Positions 27,252 through 36,790 of a stretch of 53,029 nucleotides of DNA are shown in pieces. The notes beneath the pieces are model-generated. The model was not told the origin of the DNA. It was given only the letters and a program-made list of their open reading frames with translations, and made no database searches. Position numbers and translations under genes: made by a program. The first letter of the stretch is position 1, and each line of letters begins with the position of its first letter. The stretch spans positions 1 through 53,029 of the forward strand of contig NZ_JACLHY010000031.1 in assembly GCF_014397245.1 (NCBI RefSeq). The letters run 5' to 3'. The DNA comes from Arenibacter arenosicollis (GTDB lineage Bacteria > Bacteroidota > Bacteroidia > Flavobacteriales > Flavobacteriaceae).

Positions 27252-27380
27252 ATGGAAGATGTTACTTTTGGCACTAGGGTGCTCAATGGATTCCTAAGCC
27301 TTATGGTAGTAGTATTGGTCGCCATTCTATTAGCCGTGGTAGTCTGTCTTATTTTAGCAGCTTTTGGTTTCTTCAATTGA
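27252..27380 (+). CDS. Small single-pass membrane protein (42 aa)
   Basis: A short reading frame in the 400-base gap after the sugar porter: MEDVTFGTRVLNGF followed by a long hydrophobic segment (LSLMVVVLVAILLAVVVCLILAAF broken here only for description) and FFN at the end. It has an acidic/basic N-terminal tail and one clear transmembrane helix, which random DNA rarely gives. No ribosome-binding site is strong. The rest of the gap (27118-27251 and 27381-27516) shows nothing recognisable. Confidence 0.4.
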   Translation: MEDVTFGTRVLNGFLSLMVVVLVAILLAVVVCLILAAFGFFN

Positions 27381-27516
27381 AACTGGACCCTAGGCTTCTA
27401 GACCTATACAATTCCAAGTTATATTATTCCCCCCAATATAACAGGACCCTTTATTTATATTATTTCAGCTTGGCCTGATTCTATAGTTCTTCAAACGGAA
27501 CTCCATTGAAAGGCAT

Positions 27517-28968
27517 TTAGGTCACTATTCTTTCGCCAAACAAGTCCAATATTGGTTTACCTTGTCCATCCGGAGTGGTGTAAAATGGCCTACCTTCAAT
27601 AGTATAATTTGTTTCTGGATCCATACCCAAGGCATGATATATGGATTGATGCACCTGATCTATAACCACTGGGTTTTCAATTGAAGAGCAGGGTCGTTCA
27701 TCTGCTGTTTTACCGTACACCAAACCTTTCTTGACTCCGCCGCCCCACATGAGTATGGAGCTACCATCGGTAAAATGTCTATGCATACCATAGAATTTTT
27801 CGTCCTGGATAATATCTGGCTGATCTACTTGGTCCTTTACAGGAACTCCTGGTCGACCTTCCATAATGGCATCCCTACTAAATTCACTGGCCAGTATTAT
27901 AAGCGTTCTATCCAAATGCCCTGATTCGTTTAGGTCTTTTATAAGTTGTGCTATTGGCCGGTCTATTAGCTCTTTCATTTTCGCAGCCCGCGTATGGCCA
28001 TTCTCATGGGTATCCCATCCAAGAAATGGTTCATATTCTGTGGAAACACTGATGAACCTACCTCCGTTCACGGCCAATCTTTTTGCCAGAAGGCATCCCA
28101 GCCCAAACCTACCTGTATTGTAGGTGTCATACACCTCTTTGGGTTCCTGTGATAGATCGAACACCTTAGCTTCAGGAGAATTTAATAACCGATAGGACTG
28201 TTCCATAGAACGCATCAGGGATTCCCTTTGATAATCACTGCCGCCCTCCATAATCTTGCTCTTATTAGCCAATTCCTTATAAAGTTTATAGCGGGCTTCA
28301 AATCTTTTAAGCGACATCCCTTGAGGTGGTCTTACACTATCCAAACCTGTAGAAGGATCCGGTATTAGGAAGGGACCATATTCACTCCCCAAGAATCCAG
28401 CAGAATGAAATGCCTTCAATTCCTCTGCCTCCCCAACCGTAAATCGCTGTCCCATTGCTATAAATGGAGGAATAACCGGGTTTACAGGTCCCATTTCTTT
28501 GGCAATCCAAGCACCTATATGTGGAGCCTGCACAGATTGGGGCGGCTCATAACAGGTATGCCAATGGTACTGATGACGCGTATGTAATATATGACCAAGA
28601 TCTGCTGATTTATAAGAGCGGATTATAGCACCCTTATCCATTACACCCCCTATCCCTTCAAGTCCCTCCGAAAAATGTAATCCGTCCACAATTGTAGGCA
28701 CCTTAGGAAAGGTACTTAAAACTCTTTTGCTTTCCACTCCCTTGGTGTAGGGTACAAATGCCTTGGGGTCAAATGTTTCCGTATGGGCCATACCCCCGGC
28801 CATCCACAGTAAAATAATGGTATCGGCTTTGGAAGTTATAGCTGGAACCGAATTGCAGGAACTTAAAAAACTGGCAAGTGGAATACTGGTAGAGGCTGCC
28901 GCCAGACTAGCCGCTCCCATCTTTTTAACAAAATCCCTTCTCGCACTACTATGTAAATCCTTATTCAT
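27517..28968 (-). CDS. DUF1501-family protein, Tat-exported lipoprotein
   Basis: 483 aa. Twin-arginine signal ARRDFVKK (Arg10-11), a hydrophobic segment, and a lipobox-like FLSSC (Cys38), so a Tat-exported lipoprotein is likely. The body is of the DUF1501/sulfatase-like fold with ADTIILLWMAGGMAHTETFDPK, GLDSVRPPQGM, VSTEYEPFLGWDTHENG, and LASEFSRD, where Asp/His residues form a metal site. It starts 6 bases after the stop of the PSCyt gene, a pairing well known from Planctomycetota and some marine Bacteroidota. Substrate and role are unproven; the pair may process sulfated or other polymers in the periplasm. Confidence 0.88.
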   Translation of the reverse strand: MNKDLHSSARRDFVKKMGAASLAAASTSIPLASFLSSCNSVPAITSKADTIILLWMAGGMAHTETFDPKAFVPYTKGVESKRVLSTFPKVPTIVDGLHFSEGLEGIGGVMDKGAIIRSYKSADLGHILHTRHQYHWHTCYEPPQSVQAPHIGAWIAKEMGPVNPVIPPFIAMGQRFTVGEAEELKAFHSAGFLGSEYGPFLIPDPSTGLDSVRPPQGMSLKRFEARYKLYKELANKSKIMEGGSDYQRESLMRSMEQSYRLLNSPEAKVFDLSQEPKEVYDTYNTGRFGLGCLLAKRLAVNGGRFISVSTEYEPFLGWDTHENGHTRAAKMKELIDRPIAQLIKDLNESGHLDRTLIILASEFSRDAIMEGRPGVPVKDQVDQPDIIQDEKFYGMHRHFTDGSSILMWGGGVKKGLVYGKTADERPCSSIENPVVIDQVHQSIYHALGMDPETNYTIEGRPFYTTPDGQGKPILDLFGERIVT

Positions 28969-28974
28969 TTTTTG

Positions 28975-31818
28975 TTAGTATATAAATTGAAATTCGGGCG
29001 AAATGAACATCGACCAAAAAAGATCCTGCAACGCCTCTTCTTTTGAACCGGTCTGCAATGCACTGAGCATTATTCCCCTTTCCTTATCCGTTGGATTTCT
29101 ACCCAATGTTTTTTGGTATAGATTGAGCACTATTTGTTCATCCTTATCTCCATACTTCTTCAGCCATGCCTCTGCCCCTTCCTTTAGAACGCCATTAAAA
29201 TACTCCCCATTGGTCAACTCCAGAGCTTGTAACAAAGTAGCCTGTTCATCCCTTGTGGTGGCTACATTTTCCCGAGTAGGCCTACCCATAACCTTCATAA
29301 ATGGATGTTGTTTTACAAGGCTGGCCCTAGCAAATTCCCGTTCCGTATTTTCAAAAGTGAAATTTACCAACTTATCCCAGTTACTTGATCCATAATTACG
29401 GACACCTAGCCAACTACCATCATCAAATGTTAAACTTACCCATTCGCCTTCCGGTTGTACATCGGTGCTTTTCCATTTATCATTGGAGGTAACCAGCATT
29501 TCCGATCCATCTTCAAATTGGATTTTCATAGCGAACAGGATACCCGCCGGATTAGCAATGCTTCCCTCATTATTTCCCTCTATAGCTAATATATTATCAC
29601 CTTCAACAAGCTTGTCCCCAACCTCTAACTTATCTACTTTTCTCCAATCCGTTCCCTCCGATATTATTTTACCATTGAGATACAGGGTATAGGAATGATC
29701 AACGGAAATTAGTGCCTTTGCTGTCTGGATTTTTTTCCCCTTTAAATTGAAGCCATGTCGGAAATATCTCTTCCCTGCCTCGGGCAGTACATCACGATCA
29801 AACTTAACTTCCCTATGCCAAACCCTATTATAAGGCAAACCTTCATTATTGGGGTCATATGCCGCCGCATAATACATGGGGGCAACTACCTGGCTAACGG
29901 CGTCCGAAAATTGCTCTGCACTTAATCGTCTTAGGATTGGCCCATTGAATACATATCCTTTTTTCAAATCCTCTTGATTTTCCAAGCGGGTAGACTCCAA
30001 TTGGTAAGTCTTGGAGGTCATTATCATTTTCATTAAATATTTTACATCATAACCAGCGTCCACAAAATCAGCAGCCAACCAATCCAACAAATCAGCATTC
30101 CATGGTTCATTGTCCATTTCGTCTACGGGTTCAATAATCCCCCTTCCCATAAAACGTTTCCAAAATCTATTTGTGATAGTTCTGTACAACCTACCATTCT
30201 CGGGCTTTATCATGACCTCTGAAAGCAATAGCAATCGCTCCTTTACACTTTCCGCCTCTACCGAGCCGAGTTCTGGATATAGAAAATTTACTTCGGCCAT
30301 TTTCCCAATGGGCATATCGCATCTATTTAATTCCATAATGGAATCTGCAAAAATAGAGGCAAACCCATAGGATTGCTCCAAAGTAAGATTGCTCACAAAA
30401 CTGTTATGACAGGAAGCGCACTTTACATTGACTCCCATTAAAGATTGACCAATGTTCTGGGCGGCCTGCATCTCGGTGCGTTGACTGGCATTAACCAAGC
30501 CCCGCCATTTAATCCCATTGATAAACCCCTCCGATTCTTCACTTGGATTTATCAATTCCTTGACCATAATATTATAGGGCTTATTGTCCATGAGGGAATG
30601 GTACAACCAATCTGTAATCTGTTTACGACCACCCGTTATAAATCCGGGACCACTATAATCATTCCTGAGTATATCATTCCAAAAACTCAACCAATGCTGG
30701 GTGTAATTATGATTATCTCCCAACAATTCATCTATAAGCTTTTCTCTCTTCCCCTTATCACCGTTGTTTACAAATTGATCTATTTTTTCTGGCTCAGGTA
30801 GTAGGCCAAGAATATCCAAAGAGGCACGTCTAATAAATGTTCTGTCGTCCACCACCTGGGGCCATTTCAACCTCTTTTCCTTAAAATAGACATCCATAAA
30901 CTTATCTATGGGATGTTTTTCATTGCTAGTCTTGGGAATATCGGGCATTGTCAAGGCCAACTCGGCTTCGGGAAAAATCTTAAGCGCCCCATCGGACCAC
31001 TTTGCCCCGTTTTTGATCCATAATTCGATCAATTTTATTTCATTGCTTTTCAAAACCTTTCCTTTCTTGGGCATAACTTCATCATGATCAGGTGGAAGAC
31101 TTATTCTTCGGAACATCTCACTCTCCTCCGGCCTACCTTCAACAATAATTGGGCCCGACTTCCCTCCTTGGTAAACCCCACGTTTATTGTCCAGTACCAG
31201 CTCCCCTTTTTGTTTATTTTCACTGTGGCATTGATAACAATTATGAGCTATAATTGCCCTTACACCCAGATTAAGATCTTCTTGTTGAGCTTCGGACAGT
31301 GAATCCAACCCCTTTAATTCAGCCAAAAGTACCGTGGCCTTTCCATCGTCATAAGAATCTTGATTATACGGCAAGACACTGGTTAAATAATCTTCCCCAT
31401 GGGTAAGACTTGCACCCAAATGACCGGCAACAACCAGTAACAATACGGTTACAAAAAGACCAAAGCGATAATAACCATAATTTGCAAGCTTTCCATTTAA
31501 AGTACTTCGCAACAAGAACCAGGTAATAGTGGCAAAAACTGCTGTTGCAATACCCACATTCTGATGAAACTGAACCAAATCTCCTACATAATCGTCATTT
31601 GTACGAAGCAACCAGCCCAAGACTGCAGCTAGTACGGCAAACCCAGATCCCAAAGCAATCATCCAATTAATACCTTCCCTAAGACCTTGTCTTTTACCGC
31701 CAAGAGTCAAAAATTCTAAAAAAATTGCCCCCACCAACAAGCCTATCGGAAAATGTACTACCATAGGATGAAAGCGTCCTAACAACTGAAATATCCAGTC
31801 CCACGAATTACTGTCCAT
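28975..31818 (-). CDS. PSCyt1/DUF1549/DUF1553 multidomain c-type cytochrome
   Basis: 947 aa. Four or five N-terminal membrane helices (about 15-160, DUF2231-like), a Planctomycete cytochrome C domain with heme motif CYQCH (194-198) and candidate Met ligand in DHDEVMP (about 249), DUF1549 (about 305-500) with a second heme motif CASCH (467-471), and DUF1553. A jelly-roll, galactose-binding-like module (about 690-820, YTLYLNGKIISEGTDW to WVSLTFDDGSW) interrupts the DUF1553 part. The protein is membrane-bound with the heme domains in the periplasm. First gene of a two-gene unit with the DUF1501 protein. Presumed redox role; no electron acceptor is known. Confidence 0.88.
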   Translation of the reverse strand: MDSNSWDWIFQLLGRFHPMVVHFPIGLLVGAIFLEFLTLGGKRQGLREGINWMIALGSGFAVLAAVLGWLLRTNDDYVGDLVQFHQNVGIATAVFATITWFLLRSTLNGKLANYGYYRFGLFVTVLLLVVAGHLGASLTHGEDYLTSVLPYNQDSYDDGKATVLLAELKGLDSLSEAQQEDLNLGVRAIIAHNCYQCHSENKQKGELVLDNKRGVYQGGKSGPIIVEGRPEESEMFRRISLPPDHDEVMPKKGKVLKSNEIKLIELWIKNGAKWSDGALKIFPEAELALTMPDIPKTSNEKHPIDKFMDVYFKEKRLKWPQVVDDRTFIRRASLDILGLLPEPEKIDQFVNNGDKGKREKLIDELLGDNHNYTQHWLSFWNDILRNDYSGPGFITGGRKQITDWLYHSLMDNKPYNIMVKELINPSEESEGFINGIKWRGLVNASQRTEMQAAQNIGQSLMGVNVKCASCHNSFVSNLTLEQSYGFASIFADSIMELNRCDMPIGKMAEVNFLYPELGSVEAESVKERLLLLSEVMIKPENGRLYRTITNRFWKRFMGRGIIEPVDEMDNEPWNADLLDWLAADFVDAGYDVKYLMKMIMTSKTYQLESTRLENQEDLKKGYVFNGPILRRLSAEQFSDAVSQVVAPMYYAAAYDPNNEGLPYNRVWHREVKFDRDVLPEAGKRYFRHGFNLKGKKIQTAKALISVDHSYTLYLNGKIISEGTDWRKVDKLEVGDKLVEGDNILAIEGNNEGSIANPAGILFAMKIQFEDGSEMLVTSNDKWKSTDVQPEGEWVSLTFDDGSWLGVRNYGSSNWDKLVNFTFENTEREFARASLVKQHPFMKVMGRPTRENVATTRDEQATLLQALELTNGEYFNGVLKEGAEAWLKKYGDKDEQIVLNLYQKTLGRNPTDKERGIMLSALQTGSKEEALQDLFWSMFISPEFQFIY

Positions 31819-32069
31819 AATTGCAATTTAATATTTTTCTGTATGCTAATATTTTACGAATTAAGAGGTTTACAGTTCTCAACATAATTTTAAGCATATT
31901 ACATTTATTTTCCTCTAAGTTAACTATTCGATTTAAAATGCAATGCCATTTTGTACAGTTATTCACAAAAAAAAGCAACCCTATTTAGGTTGCTTCTACT
32001 AATTATTTCCTTACAGAATTACCATGTCCCAGTGATAAGTAATAACTTGGACAGGTTAGGCGGAGAATT
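31819..32069. terminator. Intergenic region with terminator for the 32070 gene
   Basis: The hairpin AAGCAACC/GGTTGCTT lies at 31973-31995. Read on the minus strand it is followed by eight T (31967-31974 on +), a rho-independent terminator 75 bases after the stop of the small leftward gene. The remaining AT-rich DNA is presumably the promoter of the PSCyt gene, but no TAnnTTTG element is evident. Confidence 0.75.
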
Positions 32070-32354
32070 CTATTTTCGTGTTTTTTTTATGCTATCAACT
32101 TCCTTTCTAAATCTCAATATCATCAAACTATCCAATTGACCACCAATGCTGTCCCTCATAGAGGACCAATTTTGGGAGTTCATATCCCCAGCGTACCGCA
32201 TTATCTTATTAAATCTAGCCACGTTGAACCTATTGGCTTTCCAAGCGGCCTTAGTACTTTCCTGATGCTTTAAATCCTGCAAGTAAATACCGACCCCAAA
32301 ACCAACTATAACAAAACCCAATACCAATAACCAACGGGCGGATGTTTTAGACAT
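32070..32354 (-). CDS. Small membrane-anchored hypothetical protein
   Basis: 94 aa: N-terminal transmembrane helix (about 8-27, WLLVLGFVIVGFGVGIYL) and a polar helical tail rich in Lys, Arg, Met and Asn (RFNKIMRYAGDMNSQNW, LDSLMILRFRKEVDSIKK). No domain recognised. Monocistronic, with a good terminator downstream, which supports its being a real gene. Confidence 0.6.
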   Translation of the reverse strand: MSKTSARWLLVLGFVIVGFGVGIYLQDLKHQESTKAAWKANRFNVARFNKIMRYAGDMNSQNWSSMRDSIGGQLDSLMILRFRKEVDSIKKTRK

Positions 32355-32998
32355 ATTCCGAATTTAGTTTAAACAATAAATTAATCCATTTGGACACGAT
32401 AATATATTTACGTTAAAAATAGCATCCATGGACCGTTAACATTAAGAAACTTTTTCTATGACCTAAACATCTTAACAACAAGCGCTACTAAACAAACTTG
32501 GAAACTACCAATACCAATACAATAACTGCAAAGGCGCCGCTAAATGTCAATACAAGGTCAATTAAATTGAATTTCTTTTTCATCACTTTATTTTTTATTG
32601 TTTTCCATAGTCAACACCATAACACTGATGAGGTATTTAATTTTGATTTGGTTATTCCTTGGTTTAAATTATAAATGTGCAATTAACTTAGGCACATTTC
32701 TTAATCTAAAGTTAGTGTAGATCGATCGAGTTTCAAAATATCAACGTTCAACTCTAACAAACCTTGGATAAAATGTACATTTAGCTTAACTACCAACCGA
32801 AAATGATATAATCCACTTTATTAAATGCCCTAAAAATACAATCCTAAATAACGATATTCAGTAGGAACCTTAATGGCTTTTTCAGTGGCCAATTCCATGG
32901 TAATCATTTAACCTAAAAAAAAGACTTTTAAAAAGTATGCTGCTATATATTCTATAAAAACGCCCAAGCCTGGAGAAAAGGTTGAAAGTCACCCCTTC
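32355..32998. other. AT-rich gap with one tiny membrane ORF
   Basis: 644 bases without a long gene. The only supportable content is a 31-codon leftward ORF (32488-32583, listed separately). The rest is AT-rich with no tRNA, strong hairpin or recognisable promoter. It may hold regulatory sequence for the 32070 gene. Confidence 0.5.
32488..32583 (-). CDS. Tiny single-pass membrane protein (31 aa)
   Basis: ATG at 32583, TAG at 32488-32490. It begins MKKKFNLIDLVLTF and continues as one hydrophobic helix ending VVSKFV. The basic N-terminus followed by a helix of 20 or more residues has positive-inside topology and looks like a true small membrane protein. No homologue or function is known to me. 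Confidence 0.35.
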   Translation of the reverse strand: MKKKFNLIDLVLTFSGAFAVIVLVLVVSKFV

Positions 32999-33970
32999 TT
33001 ATAGCTTTAGAACTACATTGCCTTTTTTGTGGCCTGTATCCACATACCTATGTGCAGCAGGAACTTCGGTCAAGGAATAACATTGGTCAATGATCACTTT
33101 CAAAAGGTCGACTTCCAAAAGGCCAGTGAGTGCAGTTAGCATTGTCCTTAGTTTTGGAACAGCCAAAAGACCTGTAGCTGAAAATTTGGCCTTTTTACTT
33201 CCAAATATAGTGGTCCATAACATTTGAAATAATAAGGGAAAACTAAGTACCGGTGAAAGGTATGTGCCATTTTTCGCCAGTATTCGTTTACACTCGGAGA
33301 ACGAACTCTTGCCCACCGTATCAAAAACAACATCGTAACAATTCCCCGTTTTTGTGAAATTTGTTTTTGTATAATCTATAAGGTAATCCGCCCCAAGAGA
33401 CCTAACCATCTCCAAATTGGAAGAACTACAAACACCTGTCACTTCTGCACCATAATATTTGGCCAACTGTACCGCAGCTGTACCCAAACTTCCAGAGGCA
33501 CCATTTATTAGCACCTTTTGACCACTTTTCACTTTGGCCATTTCATTTAAAAAATTCCAAGAAGTTAATGGCCCATCACAGATGGTTGCTGCCTCCTCGA
33601 AGGATATTATATTAGGTTTTATAATTATTAATCCATCTTCCGAAATACACAGGTATTCTGCATTGCTACCTTGTCCAAATACCGATTCGCCAAAAACATG
33701 ATCTCCCTTTTTAAATAGACTTACATTTTCTCCAATTGACTCAATTATCCCAGAGAAACCGGTGCCAACTATGGGATACTTAGGCTTGGTTAAACCAATA
33801 AAAAGTCTACCATACCATGGACTCCCTCTTCGTATCATGGTATCCGCGGTGGTTACACTGGCCGCCTTTACCTTTATTAAAATTTCATTTTCCCCAGGTT
33901 GGGGTTTTGTTATTTCCTTAAGTTTCAGAACATCGGGAGCACCATACTTGGTAATCACTATTGCTTTCAT
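32999..33970 (-). CDS. Zinc-independent quinone oxidoreductase-like protein (MDR superfamily)
   Basis: 323 aa NAD(P)-dependent medium-chain dehydrogenase/reductase. GroES-like domain at the N-terminus (MKAIVITKYGAPDVLKL), then the Rossmann domain with VLINGASGSLGTAAVQLAKYYGAEVTGV, which favours NADPH binding. The Cys/His zinc ligands of alcohol dehydrogenases are absent, as in quinone oxidoreductases and related enone reductases. Probably detoxifies quinones or reactive carbonyls; the substrate is unknown. A TACATTTG motif on the minus strand (33985-33992) may be its -7 promoter element. Confidence 0.9.
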   Translation of the reverse strand: MKAIVITKYGAPDVLKLKEITKPQPGENEILIKVKAASVTTADTMIRRGSPWYGRLFIGLTKPKYPIVGTGFSGIIESIGENVSLFKKGDHVFGESVFGQGSNAEYLCISEDGLIIIKPNIISFEEAATICDGPLTSWNFLNEMAKVKSGQKVLINGASGSLGTAAVQLAKYYGAEVTGVCSSSNLEMVRSLGADYLIDYTKTNFTKTGNCYDVVFDTVGKSSFSECKRILAKNGTYLSPVLSFPLLFQMLWTTIFGSKKAKFSATGLLAVPKLRTMLTALTGLLEVDLLKVIIDQCYSLTEVPAAHRYVDTGHKKGNVVLKL

Positions 33971-34456
33971 ATTTTTTTTTGAGACAAATGTATACAGTGC
34001 AGATAAGTCAATCGTTCTAATTTCAAAATCGGAACAAAGTCCCAGAAGTTTTTTATTGGTTCTGTTTTGGAAATGCGTTTAACATAAAAAGTGGTGTGTT
34101 ACTCTGATCGAAGTCTCCCAAACCTCAACCACATGAGGGTATTCGGCCTTGGCGATCATATCTATGCTATAGATCATATATATTAATCTTGAGGAGACCT
34201 CAAAAATAGTATTTTCGAAAAATTTTCGAGCAACTCTAAATCGTCATGAGATTAGGATGTTATTAAGATGGTAATCAAAATTGCTATCTCAATTGAAATT
34301 TGAATGATAAAGCGTATGGCCATTTTTAAAAAAAATTACATTAGTTATATTTCTATGATGAAACCCAAATTTCTTTTAGCGCTAAACTGGTTTTATTTCT
34401 GACAAAGATGAATGAAATGGGAGTACCAGTCGTTCGGGTTTGGAAATCGGAACCTT
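33971..34456. other. Intergenic region, small hairpins only
   Basis: 486 bases between the start of the MDR gene and the end of the cyclase-like gene. It contains a GAGG-AGA-CCTC hairpin near 34190-34202, an adjacent CGAAAAATTTTCG palindrome near 34216-34228, and the probable MDR promoter at its left end. No gene is supportable. Confidence 0.5.
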
Positions 34457-36790
34457 TTAGGAAACTGTTTTTTTCCAATAGGTCCTAGGAGTTGTGCCCA
34501 TCGTCTTTTTAAAGTAGGTATTGAATACGGTCTTGGAGTTAAATCCACTATCGTATGCCAAAGCTAGAATGGTGAGGTTTCGTTGCGTGGGGTCGGCGAC
34601 CTTGGACTTAAAGGTTTCCAAGCGGTAGGAATTAACAAAGTCGGCAAAATTCTTCCCATATCCCTCATTCAGCAGCTGGGATAAATGATTGGAAGGGATT
34701 TCCATCATTTCCGCCAAAGCCCTAAGTGTGAGGTTGGGATCAAGGTATGGTTCCTCTTCCAACATCAACAAATCCAATTGATTCCTATATTTCTTGATCT
34801 GTGTTTTATTGATCAGGGATTTTTGGTACTTTCTTTTAGCGGTCCCAAATTGATTATCCTCCCCCAAAACCTCTCTCCTGAGTTTCTGAAAACCGGGCAT
34901 TCCGTTCATGGGCTTGAGTATTGGCTCCACAAATAAATAGATCATCATTGGCAATCGGTGGGCAATACCTTTTTCTATTAATTTAATGGTTTCCTGGGTC
35001 TTCCCCAAAAGTGCATTACATAGAATCAGCAAGTTCAATGCCCTACCCATTAGATCGGTTTCCAAAGCAGCTTCCAACTTAACAATTCCCTTTTCTGCTT
35101 GCTCTTTCTTGCCCAAAACCGCATAAGCCATGGTTGTTCCTCCCAACCTCATCACATCTTCGGTTTCATCCTGAGGAAGTTTCTCAAAAAACGCCAATCC
35201 TTCCTTGCATTTTCCCTTTAGCAAAAGTGCTTGTCCCCAAAATAACGTAGACGTTTTAAAATCCGATTTCAGTTCCACTGCCTTTTCAAAACTACTAATG
35301 GCGCTGTCATATTTTTCTTCGCAGTAATCAATAAATCCTTTGAGATGATAATTAACGGACGAAAAAGGATCAAGCTGAAGGGCTGTTTCAATATATGTTC
35401 TTGCCGCTGCAAATCTGCCTTCGGCTACCAAGGTGGATGCCATGCTTGGATAATATTCAACTATGGGACCAGCTTCATACACTCTGTTCAAATGCCGATA
35501 GGTTCCTGGGAGGTCCCATTTTTGAATCAAGGAGGCATAGGAAAGGTGCAATTGACATTCGGGCAAGTTTTCATCCAATTCCATAGCCTTGTCCAGAAAA
35601 GGCTGGCCTTTGGCAAAGGCTTCTCGTAAAGGAACCAATCCTATTGTTCCCAAAAGGGTATAAGCCAGATGCATCCCCAAATGGGCCAATGCAAAATGGG
35701 GCCAATCCTCTATAATTTTTTCCAATATTGAAATCCCTGTTTCAATATCTGACTTGCCCATTTTTAGAATATGATATCTACTTTTTAAATAACCTTGATA
35801 TACATCGACAGGTATTTCTGGGTCTTGGATCAATTGTTCCACAATATCAAAATGACCAATATGCTCCCTCAACCTTTCGGCAATAAGAAGGCTAATTTCA
35901 TCTTGAACGGCAAAAACATCCTCCAAAGACCGATCAAAAGTTTCGGACCAAAAATGATAATCTTCCTTTACATCGATTAGCTGGGCAGTTATGCGCATTT
36001 TATTGCTAGATAAACGCACACTTCCCTCCAAAATAGTGGACACATTAAGTTCCTGACCTATCCGTGAAATAGGTAGATTAACCTTTTTAAAGTGAAATGA
36101 AGATGTTCTCGAGGTCACTTTTAATCCCTTAATTTTTGAAAGGGCATTAATGATTTCCTCTGTCATACCGTCACTGAAATACTCATTATCCTGACTGGAA
36201 CTCATATTTACAAATGGGAGCACGGCGACTGATTTTGCCTCTTTTTTCGGAATACCCTTAAGTTCAAAACTTTTAGGAATTTTTATTCCCTTGTTGGTTA
36301 CTGCATAGACTTCAACAGGTTTTGAGATATTCTTTAGCTTAACCTTCCCTAGGGACTGCGTTAATATGTGAGGATGATTATTAAGTTCATCGTTTAGTTT
36401 ACCGGACAGAAGTATTGAACCTGCAACTCCCAAACTCTCTATTCGTGAGGCTAAATTTACTCCGTCGCCATAAACTTCCGTTCCATCAAAAACAATATCT
36501 CCTAGATGCAGACCTATACGAAGTGGTACTGGGTTTTCCTTCTGCAATGCCATTTGAATATCTATGGCGCATTCCACAGCCTCCAAACCACTTGCAAAAA
36601 CACTCAGTGTTCCGTCACCATAATATTGAAGGATATCCCCATTATAAAGCTCATGGTTCTTTTTAAACTCCTGCCTATGAAGTGAACGCATTTCCACCGC
36701 CGCATTTTCATCCCTTTGCATTAAGGCTGTATAACCAACTATGTCCGTAAACATTATAGCGGCAATACGGCGTTTTTTTTTGCTAGGCAT
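34457..36790 (-). CDS. Class III nucleotide cyclase / FlgO-like / TPR / AraC DNA-binding fusion regulator
   Basis: 777 aa, no membrane helix. Domains: class III cyclase catalytic domain (about 8-165), FlgO/TolB-like domain (about 185-305, KSVAVLPFVNMSS to FAVQDEI), TPR repeats (about 330-640), and an AraC-type helix-turn-helix domain (about 665-777) with both HTH units (LRALAEMMEIPSNHLSQLLN; ILALAYDSGFNSKTVFNTYF). In the cyclase domain the two metal Asp (D16 in MFTDIVGYT, D59 in YYGDG) and the transition-state Asn112/Arg116 (GVNLASR) are present, so catalysis is possible. The base-selecting positions read Gln55 and Glu105, instead of Lys and Asp or Thr, so the substrate is uncertain. Probably a transcription factor with a linked nucleotide-sensing or -making domain. 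Confidence 0.9.
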   Translation of the reverse strand: MPSKKKRRIAAIMFTDIVGYTALMQRDENAAVEMRSLHRQEFKKNHELYNGDILQYYGDGTLSVFASGLEAVECAIDIQMALQKENPVPLRIGLHLGDIVFDGTEVYGDGVNLASRIESLGVAGSILLSGKLNDELNNHPHILTQSLGKVKLKNISKPVEVYAVTNKGIKIPKSFELKGIPKKEAKSVAVLPFVNMSSSQDNEYFSDGMTEEIINALSKIKGLKVTSRTSSFHFKKVNLPISRIGQELNVSTILEGSVRLSSNKMRITAQLIDVKEDYHFWSETFDRSLEDVFAVQDEISLLIAERLREHIGHFDIVEQLIQDPEIPVDVYQGYLKSRYHILKMGKSDIETGISILEKIIEDWPHFALAHLGMHLAYTLLGTIGLVPLREAFAKGQPFLDKAMELDENLPECQLHLSYASLIQKWDLPGTYRHLNRVYEAGPIVEYYPSMASTLVAEGRFAAARTYIETALQLDPFSSVNYHLKGFIDYCEEKYDSAISSFEKAVELKSDFKTSTLFWGQALLLKGKCKEGLAFFEKLPQDETEDVMRLGGTTMAYAVLGKKEQAEKGIVKLEAALETDLMGRALNLLILCNALLGKTQETIKLIEKGIAHRLPMMIYLFVEPILKPMNGMPGFQKLRREVLGEDNQFGTAKRKYQKSLINKTQIKKYRNQLDLLMLEEEPYLDPNLTLRALAEMMEIPSNHLSQLLNEGYGKNFADFVNSYRLETFKSKVADPTQRNLTILALAYDSGFNSKTVFNTYFKKTMGTTPRTYWKKTVS

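Noticed and set aside
27268..27285. Sigma-54 site TGGCAC near 27.27 kb, and another TGGCAC near 3140
   Set aside because: The downstream TTGC element is missing at the needed spacing in both, and the first lies inside a small ORF.
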